From: Nitrosospira briensis C-128 | GTDB taxonomy: Bacteria > Pseudomonadota > Gammaproteobacteria > Burkholderiales > Nitrosomonadaceae | NCBI RefSeq assembly: GCF_000619905.2 | Contig: NZ_CP012371.1 | Span: forward strand, 3,121,942 to 3,185,941 | Direction: 5' to 3' | DNA length: 64,000 bases | Shown here: positions 16,884 through 24,916 of the stretch, one piece after another | Layout: each line of letters opens with the position of its first letter | Numbering within the stretch: the first letter of the stretch is position 1 | The notes under the pieces: model-generated | What the model saw: the letters and a program-made list of their open reading frames with translations, nothing else | Database searches by the model: none | What the model was told of the DNA's origin: nothing | Made by a program: the position numbers and the translations under genes

Positions 16884-18149
16884 ATGAATACCAGCCGAAG
16901 ATCGCGCCTGCCCCCTGTTTTGCTAGTCGTCCTGCTGATCGGCGGTGCCCTGGTCTGGCATCATTACTCGGGCGGAAAACCGAGCATCAGGATCGGTGTG
17001 CTCCACTCTCTGTCGGGGCCTATGGCGACGGCTGAAAAACCACTGATCAATGCGATCCAGCTTGCCATCGAAGAGGCTAACGCGGCGGGCGGTATCGGGG
17101 GGCGGAAAATCGAGGCTGTAGCAGCCGATTGCCGGTCTGACGCTGTGCATTGCGCCCAGGAAGCAGAGCGCCTGATTACTGAAGAACACGTACAGGCATT
17201 GTTCGGGTGCTGGACAACGGCCTGCCGGAAAAAAGTGAAACAAGTCGTCGAGGAACACAATCACCTGCTCTTTTACGCGCTGCGGTATGAAGGCATGGAG
17301 CAGTCGCGGAATATCATCTATGGCGGCGCTGTACCCAACCAGCTGGTCATGCCCGCAGTGCATTGGGCGCTGGCCAATCTCGGCAAGAAGGCCGATCCGG
17401 TCAAGCATGGCAAGCGCGTCTATCTGGTAGGGTCGGACTACTTCTTTTCGCGGGTGCTGCGTATCCTTATCAAGGATCTGGTGGGTGCGCATGGCGCGAT
17501 AACAGTGGGTGAGCGCTATCTTCCGCTGGGGGCCGCCGACATGGACGATCTGGTGGCGGATATTGCGGAGCGGCAGCCGGATCTTGTATTTAATACGATC
17601 AGTGGCCCCGATAACGAAGTATTCTTTAAAGCGCTTAAAAAGAGCGGAATTGTAGCTGCTACGATGCCGGTCTTGTCGTTCAGTGTCACCGAGGTGGAGT
17701 TGAAAGGCGTGGAGACCACGCCGATGGCAGGTCACTACGTCGCACGAAATTATTTCCGGACTATTCCCACTCATGAGAATCAAGCTTTCGCAAAACGATT
17801 CCGTGACCGCTTCGGCGAGCGCGCCTTGCTCGACGGCCCGGCTGAAGCTTCTTACATCAATGTGCAAATGTGGGTCCAGGCGGCGCTCGAGGCGGGCTCA
17901 GGCGATTTGCGTAAGGTGCAGCGTACCGTTTTGCGTCAGAGTCTGCTCGCGCCCGAAGGAATAGTCTCACTCGACCCGATTACACGCCATGTCTGGAAAG
18001 TGGCGCGTGTCGGCAAATCCCGTGAAGACGGCCAGATCGACGTCGTCTGGGATTCCGGGCGGCCGCTCGAACCGGCGCCATTCCCCGCGTACCGCTCTCG
18101 TGAAGAGTGGGACAATCTGCTTGGAATCGCCCCGGGTTCTCAACCATGA
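16884..18149 (+). CDS. Membrane-anchored type I periplasmic binding protein (urea/amide-type)
   Basis: The 421-residue protein starts with a hydrophobic helix (about 10-28), probably an uncleaved anchor, and then the family opening IRIGVLHSLSGPMA. GCWTTACRKKV and the YYGG-like IIYGGAVPNQ segment follow, as in UrtA/AmiC receptors for urea, amides or branched-chain amino acids. No ABC permease or ATPase is nearby. Its stop overlaps the start of the hybrid kinase by four bases (ATGA, 18146-18149), so the two are translationally coupled. It therefore probably delivers ligand status to the kinase's periplasmic domain and is unlikely to serve transport. AAAAGGAA at 16874-16881 supports the ATG. Confidence 0.85.
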   Translation: MNTSRRSRLPPVLLVVLLIGGALVWHHYSGGKPSIRIGVLHSLSGPMATAEKPLINAIQLAIEEANAAGGIGGRKIEAVAADCRSDAVHCAQEAERLITEEHVQALFGCWTTACRKKVKQVVEEHNHLLFYALRYEGMEQSRNIIYGGAVPNQLVMPAVHWALANLGKKADPVKHGKRVYLVGSDYFFSRVLRILIKDLVGAHGAITVGERYLPLGAADMDDLVADIAERQPDLVFNTISGPDNEVFFKALKKSGIVAATMPVLSFSVTEVELKGVETTPMAGHYVARNYFRTIPTHENQAFAKRFRDRFGERALLDGPAEASYINVQMWVQAALEAGSGDLRKVQRTVLRQSLLAPEGIVSLDPITRHVWKVARVGKSREDGQIDVVWDSGRPLEPAPFPAYRSREEWDNLLGIAPGSQP

Positions 18150-21100
18150 TCAGGTTTACATCGCTCACACAACGCTTCGCGATCTGGTTCGCGGCGGTTT
18201 CTCTGCTCCCCATCCTGGTCATTGGTTACAGCTTGTTGCGTACTTTCGAAACCGAGACGCAGAAAACTGCGATCCAGCAAGTCTCGGCGATGGCCGATAT
18301 GAAAGCGGAACAAATTGATAGTTACCTGCGCGAACGTATCCTCGATGCCAAGGTTATTCAGATCTCCGGCACCACACGCACAGCCATGCGTGAATTTGCC
18401 GTCGCATACGCCAATGATGGAGTTGACTCGCAGGCGTATCGCCAATTGGATGCATTTTACCGCGAACATTTCAAACGCTTTGTCGAGGATGCCAGTTATT
18501 ACGATCTGTTCCTGATTTCCACTCGAGGTGAAATCGTCTATACCCAGGCTCATGAAGCGGATTTTGCCACCAGCCTCATCACGGGTCCCTATCGAGACAG
18601 CGGCTTGGGCAGAATTACACGTACAGCGCTGGACACCTTGGAGGGTGGAGTATCGGATTTCGGATATTATCCGCCATCCCGCGGAGCGATCACTGCGTTC
18701 ATGGCGATTCCCATCGTGGTTGAGGGAAAGCTCGAAGGGGTGGTGGCGTTGCAATTCTACAGTGAGCGCGTGTTTAACGTGGTAACCGACAACGTGGGAC
18801 TGGGAGCGAGTGGCGAAACGGTGGTCACGCGGGTTCTGGACGAGCACAACGCATTGGTAATGGCACCGCTGAAGCATGAGCCCAATGCAGCATTGGAGCT
18901 CAGGATACCCCTCCATAATCCGCCATTTTCGACAGCGATCCACAACGGCTTGTACGGTGAACGCGGGGGCGGTCTGAAAATGGACTATCGCGGCAAGGAG
19001 GTAGTCGCTGCGTGGCGGTACCTGCCACGCATGAACTGGGGCATAGAGGTCAAAATGGATGCGGACGAGGTATTTGCTTCAGTAAAACGCGTCCAGACTT
19101 TCAGTTTGCTGATTCTCGGCCTTACGCTGCTGATCGCCGTGCTGGGTGCGGTTTTATTCAGCCGCCGCGTCGTTACCACGTTGAAAAAACTCAGCCATAG
19201 CGCCCAGCACATCGCCGCGGGTAATCTGCAGCAGCGTGTTCCCGTGAAGGGATGGAACGAGATAGGGAAACTCGCCAGTACGTTCAACACGATGACCGAG
19301 CGCCTGAATGTCAGCAATCGCGAACGGGACCTGGCTGAAAACGATCTGCGTCAGCTGAATCAGGATCTGGAAACCAGGGTCGCAACGCGCACTGCCGAAC
19401 TGGAGCGGGCCAATGCCATCCTGGCAAGCAAGGAAGAGGAAACACGTTCCGTTGTCGAACATATGGTGGATTGCATCGTCACCATCGATGACAAAAGCAT
19501 TATCCGCTCAGTCAACCCGGTAATTGAGAAACTTTTCGGCTACACGCGCGAGGAGGCGATCGGCCAGAGTGTGTCGATACTCATGCCAGAACCCCATCGC
19601 AGCGGCCATGACGATTACATCAAAAGGTATTACCGGACAGGAAGGGGCCGCTGTGAATTCGATCACATTCTCACGCTCGAAGTCGAGGGAGTACATAACA
19701 TCGGCATGGGTCGGGAAGTCGAGGGACGGCACAAGAATGGCCAGCCTATCGATCTGTATGTCGCGGTCAGCGAATACTTCGTTGGGGGAAAGCGCTACTT
19801 CACCGCTATTCTGCGCGATATCCATGACCGTAAACAGGCGGAGCAGGCCTTGCGGGGAAGCGAGCAGCGCCTGCGCGCCATAGTGGATAATCTTGCGGCG
19901 TTCGTCGGGGAAATGACACCCGACGGAGTCCTGGTCGAGATCAATCGCACCGCGCTGGAGGGAGGCGGTTTGCGGCCCCAGGATGTCATCGGCAAAAGAC
20001 TCGATGAAACCGCGTGGTTCTCTTTCAAGCCGGAAGTGCAGGCACAAATTCGCGAAGACATCAAACTCGCCCTGGGCGGCGAAATAGTGCGCCATGATAT
20101 CGAGACACGCATCGCCGGCGGCGGCGTGATGACGATGGATTTCATGCTTGTGCCGGTTCGCGATGCCAAAGGCCGGGTGGCCAAGCTGATACCTTCCGGC
20201 ATCAACATCAGCGAGAGAGTACGTATGTTGAAGGATTTGCAGCAAGCCCGGCTTGATGCGGAGCAGGCGAACCAGGCCAAATCCATTTTTCTGGCAGCCA
20301 TGAGCCATGAGATACGCACGCCCATGAACGGCGTGATCGGCATGGCGGATGTACTGCAGCAAACCAGCCTGAGCGGCTATCAGATGGAAATGGTCGATCT
20401 GATACGGGAGTCCGCCTTTGCCTTGCTGGAGATCATCGAGGATATACTCGATTTCTCCAAGATCGAGGCGGGGAGGCTGGAAATTGAACAGGCGCCCACG
20501 TCGATCGTTACCGTGGTGGAGAAGGCCTGCAACATGCTCGAAAGCCTGGCTTCACGGAAAGGGGTGGAGCTTACCTTGTTTCTCGATCCGGCGATTCCGG
20601 AGGAGGTTTATGGCGATGCGCTCCGTTTGCGTCAGGTGCTGGTCAATCTGGCCAATAATGCCATCAAATTTTCGAGCGGACTGGAAGAGCCCGGTAGGGT
20701 ATCGGTGCGGGCATTACTGGCGGACCATAGCGCGGATCGGGTAACGGTGGAGTTTCAGGTAACGGATAATGGTATTGGCATGAACGAGGAGACCAAGGCG
20801 CGTCTTTTCACCTCCTTTACCCAAGGCGATACCTCTACTACCCGTCGATATGGCGGCACCGGGTTGGGACTGGCCATCTCTTATCATCTGGTTCAATTGA
20901 TGGGAGGGACGATCACAGTGCAAAGCGCGCCGGGCAAGGGTTCCATTTTTACCGTACGTGTATCGTTCGCACAATTGCCGGCTACCCCCCCGGGAGACAA
21001 GGTGGTGGATCTGACGGGAGTTTCCTGCCTGGTACTGGGTGACGAGAAGGGAATGGCGGACGATCTGGCCGTGTATTTGAGATACAGCGGCGCGATTGCC

Positions 21101-22324
21101 GAGCGCGTCACGAACCTGGCGTCAGCCCGCGAACGGATAAAAATACTCCCGCCCGGCTTATGGCTGCTTATTATCGATGCGGGTCACGATGTTCCGCCAA
21201 TCGAGCAGCTGCGTGAAGCCTTCCAGTCCCGGCCGGATATGGATCCGCACTTCGTAGTTCTTGAGCATGGGCATCATCAGCCCGACATCGAGCCCCGATT
21301 TGTCGTTATCAGGCGCGGCCGCCGTCGTCATGAGCGTTCCGAAATGGTCGATACCGTCACGCTGGATGGTGATGTCATGCATCGCGAAGCTTTTCTGCGG
21401 GCGGTGGCTATCGCGGCAGGGCGCGCGCATGAAGAAGTCGAGACGCAGGAGGCTGCCAAGGTCGAGCCGGTGGTTGCGCCGTCTCGCGAGAAGGAACTCA
21501 AGGAAGGGCGACTGATCCTGGTAGCGGAAGACAACGAAATCAACCAGAAAGTGATCCGCCAACAGCTCACGTTGCTGGGCTATGCGACAGATATCGCTCG
21601 CGATGGCCGCGAAGCGCTGAAACGCTGGGAGAGCGGCAACTACGCCCTGCTGCTCACCGATTTGCATATGCCGGAGATGGATGGCTATCAGTTAACCTCA
21701 GCCATTCGCCTCGCCGAGCAAGGCAAAATCAGAAAACCCATTATTGCGTTTACTGCCAATGCGCTCAAGGGTGAGGCCGAGCATTGCCGTGCGGTGGGCA
21801 TGGACGATTATCTGAGCAAGCCTGTGCAACTCGCACACTTGAAAGCCATAGTACAGAAATGGCTGCCTCCCGCGACTACCACGGAGCTGTTGTCTCTTGC
21901 GGCCCCGGCTATCTCTGCAGCCCCCACGGCCATGCCCACCGCAGCTTCCAGCGCCCCCGCCGCGGCCCCCACCACAGCGCCGGCGGCGCAAAAACCGGTG
22001 GACGTGAATGTCCTTAAAGAGCTTGTCGGAGATGATCCGACCGTGACCAGCGAGTTTTTGAGAGATTTTCGCACCAGCTCTGAAAAAATAGCAGCGGACT
22101 TGCGCGGTGCTTGCCAGGGGGGGCAGGCGAACATCGCTGGTGCCACAGCTCACAAACTCAAGTCGTCGGCCAGGGCGGTCGGCGCGTTGGCGCTGGGCGA
22201 ACTCTGTGCCGAGATGGAACAAGCAGGAAAGGCAGGCGATACTCAGGCTTTAAACGCACTATTGCCGCGTTTCGAGTCGGAGTTAACGGCCGTGAATAAA
22301 TATATCGACTCATTGCAAGGCTAA
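18146..22324 (+). CDS. Hybrid sensor histidine kinase (Cache-HAMP-PAS-PAS-HisKA-HATPase-pseudoREC-REC-HPt)
   Basis: The 1392-residue kinase has helix 1 (about 7-30), a periplasmic Cache-type domain, helix 2 (about 322-342) and HAMP. Two PAS domains with S-box spacing follow, the first ending in ITIDDKSI-type sensor sequence. HisKA has AMSHEIRTPMNG with His721, and the ATPase has NNAIKF, DNGIGM and GGTGLGL boxes. Next comes a degenerate receiver (about 960-1050) without a clear phospho-Asp. A complete receiver has Asp1172 in LLLTDLHMPEMDG. An Ala/Pro/Thr linker leads to an HPt domain with His1336 (ATAHKLKSSAR). I chose ATG 18146, which overlaps the binding-protein stop; an upstream ATG at 18107 lies inside that gene. 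Output is probably the REC-EAL protein downstream, an inference from position. Confidence 0.92.
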   Translation: MIRFTSLTQRFAIWFAAVSLLPILVIGYSLLRTFETETQKTAIQQVSAMADMKAEQIDSYLRERILDAKVIQISGTTRTAMREFAVAYANDGVDSQAYRQLDAFYREHFKRFVEDASYYDLFLISTRGEIVYTQAHEADFATSLITGPYRDSGLGRITRTALDTLEGGVSDFGYYPPSRGAITAFMAIPIVVEGKLEGVVALQFYSERVFNVVTDNVGLGASGETVVTRVLDEHNALVMAPLKHEPNAALELRIPLHNPPFSTAIHNGLYGERGGGLKMDYRGKEVVAAWRYLPRMNWGIEVKMDADEVFASVKRVQTFSLLILGLTLLIAVLGAVLFSRRVVTTLKKLSHSAQHIAAGNLQQRVPVKGWNEIGKLASTFNTMTERLNVSNRERDLAENDLRQLNQDLETRVATRTAELERANAILASKEEETRSVVEHMVDCIVTIDDKSIIRSVNPVIEKLFGYTREEAIGQSVSILMPEPHRSGHDDYIKRYYRTGRGRCEFDHILTLEVEGVHNIGMGREVEGRHKNGQPIDLYVAVSEYFVGGKRYFTAILRDIHDRKQAEQALRGSEQRLRAIVDNLAAFVGEMTPDGVLVEINRTALEGGGLRPQDVIGKRLDETAWFSFKPEVQAQIREDIKLALGGEIVRHDIETRIAGGGVMTMDFMLVPVRDAKGRVAKLIPSGINISERVRMLKDLQQARLDAEQANQAKSIFLAAMSHEIRTPMNGVIGMADVLQQTSLSGYQMEMVDLIRESAFALLEIIEDILDFSKIEAGRLEIEQAPTSIVTVVEKACNMLESLASRKGVELTLFLDPAIPEEVYGDALRLRQVLVNLANNAIKFSSGLEEPGRVSVRALLADHSADRVTVEFQVTDNGIGMNEETKARLFTSFTQGDTSTTRRYGGTGLGLAISYHLVQLMGGTITVQSAPGKGSIFTVRVSFAQLPATPPGDKVVDLTGVSCLVLGDEKGMADDLAVYLRYSGAIAERVTNLASARERIKILPPGLWLLIIDAGHDVPPIEQLREAFQSRPDMDPHFVVLEHGHHQPDIEPRFVVIRRGRRRHERSEMVDTVTLDGDVMHREAFLRAVAIAAGRAHEEVETQEAAKVEPVVAPSREKELKEGRLILVAEDNEINQKVIRQQLTLLGYATDIARDGREALKRWESGNYALLLTDLHMPEMDGYQLTSAIRLAEQGKIRKPIIAFTANALKGEAEHCRAVGMDDYLSKPVQLAHLKAIVQKWLPPATTTELLSLAAPAISAAPTAMPTAASSAPAAAPTTAPAAQKPVDVNVLKELVGDDPTVTSEFLRDFRTSSEKIAADLRGACQGGQANIAGATAHKLKSSARAVGALALGELCAEMEQAGKAGDTQALNALLPRFESELTAVNKYIDSLQG

Positions 22325-22777
22325 TGCAAGCGGGGTCCTGGCGGTCTGTCAGGTTTGAAGAATCGCAGCAAAAAAGTGACTGGGTGAGGGCAGGTTTTGC
22401 GGATTTTGAAGATCAGTCGTTATTCCATTGGTCGAAAAAGCAGCGAAATATGAACCGGCCAGACGCGTTTTTGCAGCCGATTTCCTTTAAGTCCGACAGG
22501 CTGCTGGATGCTGGCCCGCGCCGCCGATGGCCGCGCGAGAGTGGCGTCATTTTTTCGAGAAGGCAAAATAACGATCAGCTCAAACGAGCATTATAATATC
22601 GAGGCGAATGGGTTATGCTCCGGTTATCACGATAAAGTTTTCTGCCGCGTTTTAGCACCGGAGCCCGGGGAATCCGGAATTTATCCGGCTTCGCCAGGAG
22701 AGGGATGCGGTGAGGAATAGTGGGCTGACAGATGAGCATAGTTTCCAGCTATCGACCTGGAGAGAAAAGCGAGCGCC
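22325..22777. other. Intergenic region upstream of the REC-EAL gene
   Basis: No convincing frame exists in these 453 bases; the open frames here have no ribosome-binding site and odd composition. The space is enough for an independent promoter. No riboswitch or palindromic operator was recognised. Confidence 0.4.
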
Positions 22778-24007
22778 ATGACAGATAGATCCGCGGTCAA
22801 TATTCTGGTACTTGACGATGAGTCTTTCATGCTCAAGCTGCTGGGACGTATCCTGTTGAACCTGGGATTTACCTCGGTAATATTTTGCGATAACGGACGT
22901 TCGGCCCTGGAACAGATAACTGATGCGAGCGGACGGCCGAATCTGATCCTGCTGGATCTCAACATGCCCGAAATGGATGGGATCGAGTTTGTGCGGCACC
23001 TTGTTGATCGGCATTATTCCGGTAGCCTCATCCTGATCAGCGGCGAGGACGAGCGCATGCTGCAAACCGCCGAGAAACTGGTGCGGGCGCATAAAATCCC
23101 GATACTGGGATACCTGCACAAGCCGGTCAAACCGGATGCGTTATCCGCCATGCTTGAGAAGTGGACGCCGCCCCCCGCCGAAGCCATCGGTGTGGCGAAG
23201 AAAGTATACAGCTCGGATGAGTTGAGGGCTGCCATCGACAATGGCGAACTGATCAATTATTACCAACCGAAAGTAGCGGTTGCCACCGGCGAGTTGATCG
23301 GTGTCGAGACGCTGGCGCGATGGCGGCATCCTGTGGATGGCCTCATCTTTCCAGACCAGTTCATCAGCATAGCCGAGGCCTCGGGCCTGATCGACAAGCT
23401 GACTCGAGTGGTATTCATGGGAGCGATGACGCAGGTGAAAGCCTGGGAAGAAGCGCATTTGCCATTGCGGATCGCCGTCAATGTATCGATGGATAATCTG
23501 GCATCCCTGGATTTTCTGAATTTTGTCGCCGAGATCACGACAAAGCTGGGTGTAGCGGCGCATAACGTGGTGCTGGAGGTAACGGAAACCCGGTTGATGC
23601 AGGATACGCGAGCGCCGCTTGAGATTTTGACGCGGCTGCGCTTGAAGCGCTTTCGTCTTTCCATTGATGATTTCGGCACGGGGCACTCTTCCCTGGCGCA
23701 ACTGCGCGACATTCCCTTCGACGAACTCAAGATCGACCAGGGCTTCGTGCATGGCGCCTGGAAAGACGAAACATTACGCGCAATGTATGACGCCAGCCTG
23801 TCTCTGGCAAGGCAACTGGAGATGGAGGTCGTGGCGGAAGGAGTCGAAGACCGTAACGATTGGGATCTTCTGCGCCGCACGGGATGCGATCTGGCTCAAG
23901 GGACGTTCATGTCGCGGCCTATGCTAGCCGCCGATCTGCCTGGCTGGATCGAAAAGTGGCGCGAGCGGGTTCGAAAGGAGTCTTTGACCGCTGGCGATTC
24001 GAAGTGA
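22778..24007 (+). CDS. Response regulator with EAL phosphodiesterase output
   Basis: The 409-residue protein has a receiver (about 7-130) with acidic pocket LDDE, phospho-acceptor Asp60 in LLDLNMPEMDG and Lys in LHKPVKPD. An EAL domain follows (about 155-395) with intact catalytic motifs: ETLARW, NVS, EVTETR, IDDFGTG, LKIDQGF and AEGVE. It should hydrolyse c-di-GMP under phosphorelay control. The neighbouring hybrid kinase ends in an HPt domain and lies 450 bases upstream on the same strand, making it the likely phosphodonor. The start ATG has GAGAGAAAAGCGAG upstream, a weak site. Confidence 0.9.
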   Translation: MTDRSAVNILVLDDESFMLKLLGRILLNLGFTSVIFCDNGRSALEQITDASGRPNLILLDLNMPEMDGIEFVRHLVDRHYSGSLILISGEDERMLQTAEKLVRAHKIPILGYLHKPVKPDALSAMLEKWTPPPAEAIGVAKKVYSSDELRAAIDNGELINYYQPKVAVATGELIGVETLARWRHPVDGLIFPDQFISIAEASGLIDKLTRVVFMGAMTQVKAWEEAHLPLRIAVNVSMDNLASLDFLNFVAEITTKLGVAAHNVVLEVTETRLMQDTRAPLEILTRLRLKRFRLSIDDFGTGHSSLAQLRDIPFDELKIDQGFVHGAWKDETLRAMYDASLSLARQLEMEVVAEGVEDRNDWDLLRRTGCDLAQGTFMSRPMLAADLPGWIEKWRERVRKESLTAGDSK

Positions 24008-24143
24008 ATGGGGCAACCCACTCGAGATTTTCTCCTGCCTCCCACTTAAACTTAAGCCGCTCGAAGAATAAATGCCCGCGCGAGCGGATGTGCGAAGTGC
24101 ATCTGGCGTGACGCCGTCCAGCGTTCCGTATGGCTTGAGGCTG

Positions 24144-24197
24144 TTATAAAAACCCGGAAGCCCGATACCGTAGCGCGCCGCGTCCTGGGTTTTATAA
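24144..24197. repeat. Inverted repeat downstream of the REC-EAL gene
   Basis: TTATAAAAACCC (24144-24155) is inverted as GGGTTTTATAA (24187-24197) around 31 bases. No T-run follows, so it is not a standard terminator. It may be an mRNA 3' structure or the ends of a relic. Confidence 0.35.
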
Positions 24198-24217
24198 AGG
24201 GGATATATCATTTTTTG

Positions 24218-24246
24218 TGGACATCTAATACAACCGGTCGTATTAT
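24218..24246 (+). promoter_or_regulatory. Promoter of the TetR gene with an operator palindrome in its spacer
   Basis: TGGACA (24218-24223) and TATTAT (24241-24246) are separated by exactly 17 bases. The near-perfect palindrome TAATACAACCGGTCGTATTA (24226-24245) occupies the spacer. The start codon at 24253 is seven bases after the -10 box, where transcription should begin, and there is no Shine-Dalgarno sequence. This predicts autorepression and a leaderless message. Confidence 0.65.
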
Positions 24247-24252
24247 TGATCC

Positions 24253-24849
24253 ATGCTCAAGGCAACCAGAAAGGAAAGCAACAAGGAAAACCTGCTGAAC
24301 CAGGGGGTCGCCATGCTCTGGAGCCAGGGTTATCACGGCACGGGGCTCAAGGAAATCCTGGATGCGGTAAAGGTTCCCAAGGGTTCTTTTTACAATTACT
24401 TTGGCAGCAAGGAGGATTTTGGTGCGGAAGTCATTCAACACTATGCAAATCCATTCATCGCACAACTGACCGCTCACCTGGAAGCAGCCGATGATGATGC
24501 GCTCGGTGCTATAAAGCGTTATTTTGACGAGCTCATAGTGGAGCTCGAGAGGAATGAGTTTAAAGGCGGTTGCCTCATGGGCAATCTGATGGGAGAAATA
24601 GGCGATACCAGCGAAATTTGCCGGAAATCTCTCCAGTCCGCCGTTACCCGTTACCGGAATTTATTGCAATCCGGCCTTGCCAAGGCGCAGCAACAGGGTA
24701 CCGTAAGATTGGACAAATCTGCGGAAGAGATGGCTGATCTGCTGACGAATACCTGGCAGGGTGCTTTATTGAGGATGAAAATAGAAAAATCATCCGCACC
24801 GGTCAAGCAGTGCTGCCAGGATCTGCTCGGTGATTTTTTCAGGCCCTGA
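24253..24849 (+). CDS. TetR/AcrR-family repressor
   Basis: The 198-residue protein has an N-terminal helix-turn-helix with GYHGTGLKEILDAVKVPKG followed by SFYNYFGSKEDF, the standard TetR recognition region. A helical ligand-binding domain contains GGCLMGNLMGEI. That Cys-containing motif is common in the group that responds to electrophiles or quinones and in acrylate-type regulators such as AcuR or NemR-like proteins; the ligand cannot be fixed here. Its predicted operator (ACCGGTC core) sits in its own promoter and in the promoter of the TPR gene that follows, so it likely controls both. A Cys pair also lies near the C-terminus (KQCCQD). Confidence 0.9.
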   Translation: MLKATRKESNKENLLNQGVAMLWSQGYHGTGLKEILDAVKVPKGSFYNYFGSKEDFGAEVIQHYANPFIAQLTAHLEAADDDALGAIKRYFDELIVELERNEFKGGCLMGNLMGEIGDTSEICRKSLQSAVTRYRNLLQSGLAKAQQQGTVRLDKSAEEMADLLTNTWQGALLRMKIEKSSAPVKQCCQDLLGDFFRP

Positions 24850-24858
24850 TTTTTTTTC

Positions 24859-24888
24859 TTGATAAAAAAACGACCGGTCATATATAGT
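24859..24888 (+). promoter_or_regulatory. Promoter of the TPR gene with a second TetR operator
   Basis: TTGATA (24859-24864) and TATAGT (24883-24888) lie 18 bases apart, with ACGACCGGTCAT (24870-24881) in the spacer. Its GACCGGTC core matches the operator in front of the TetR gene. The predicted transcript start is just before the AGAGGAG ribosome-binding site of the next gene. Confidence 0.6.
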
Positions 24889-24916
24889 TAATTCTTCAGA
24901 AGAGGAGATAGTGTCC

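Noticed and set aside
16923-17867. 314-residue minus frame
   Set aside because: Shadow of the periplasmic binding protein gene.
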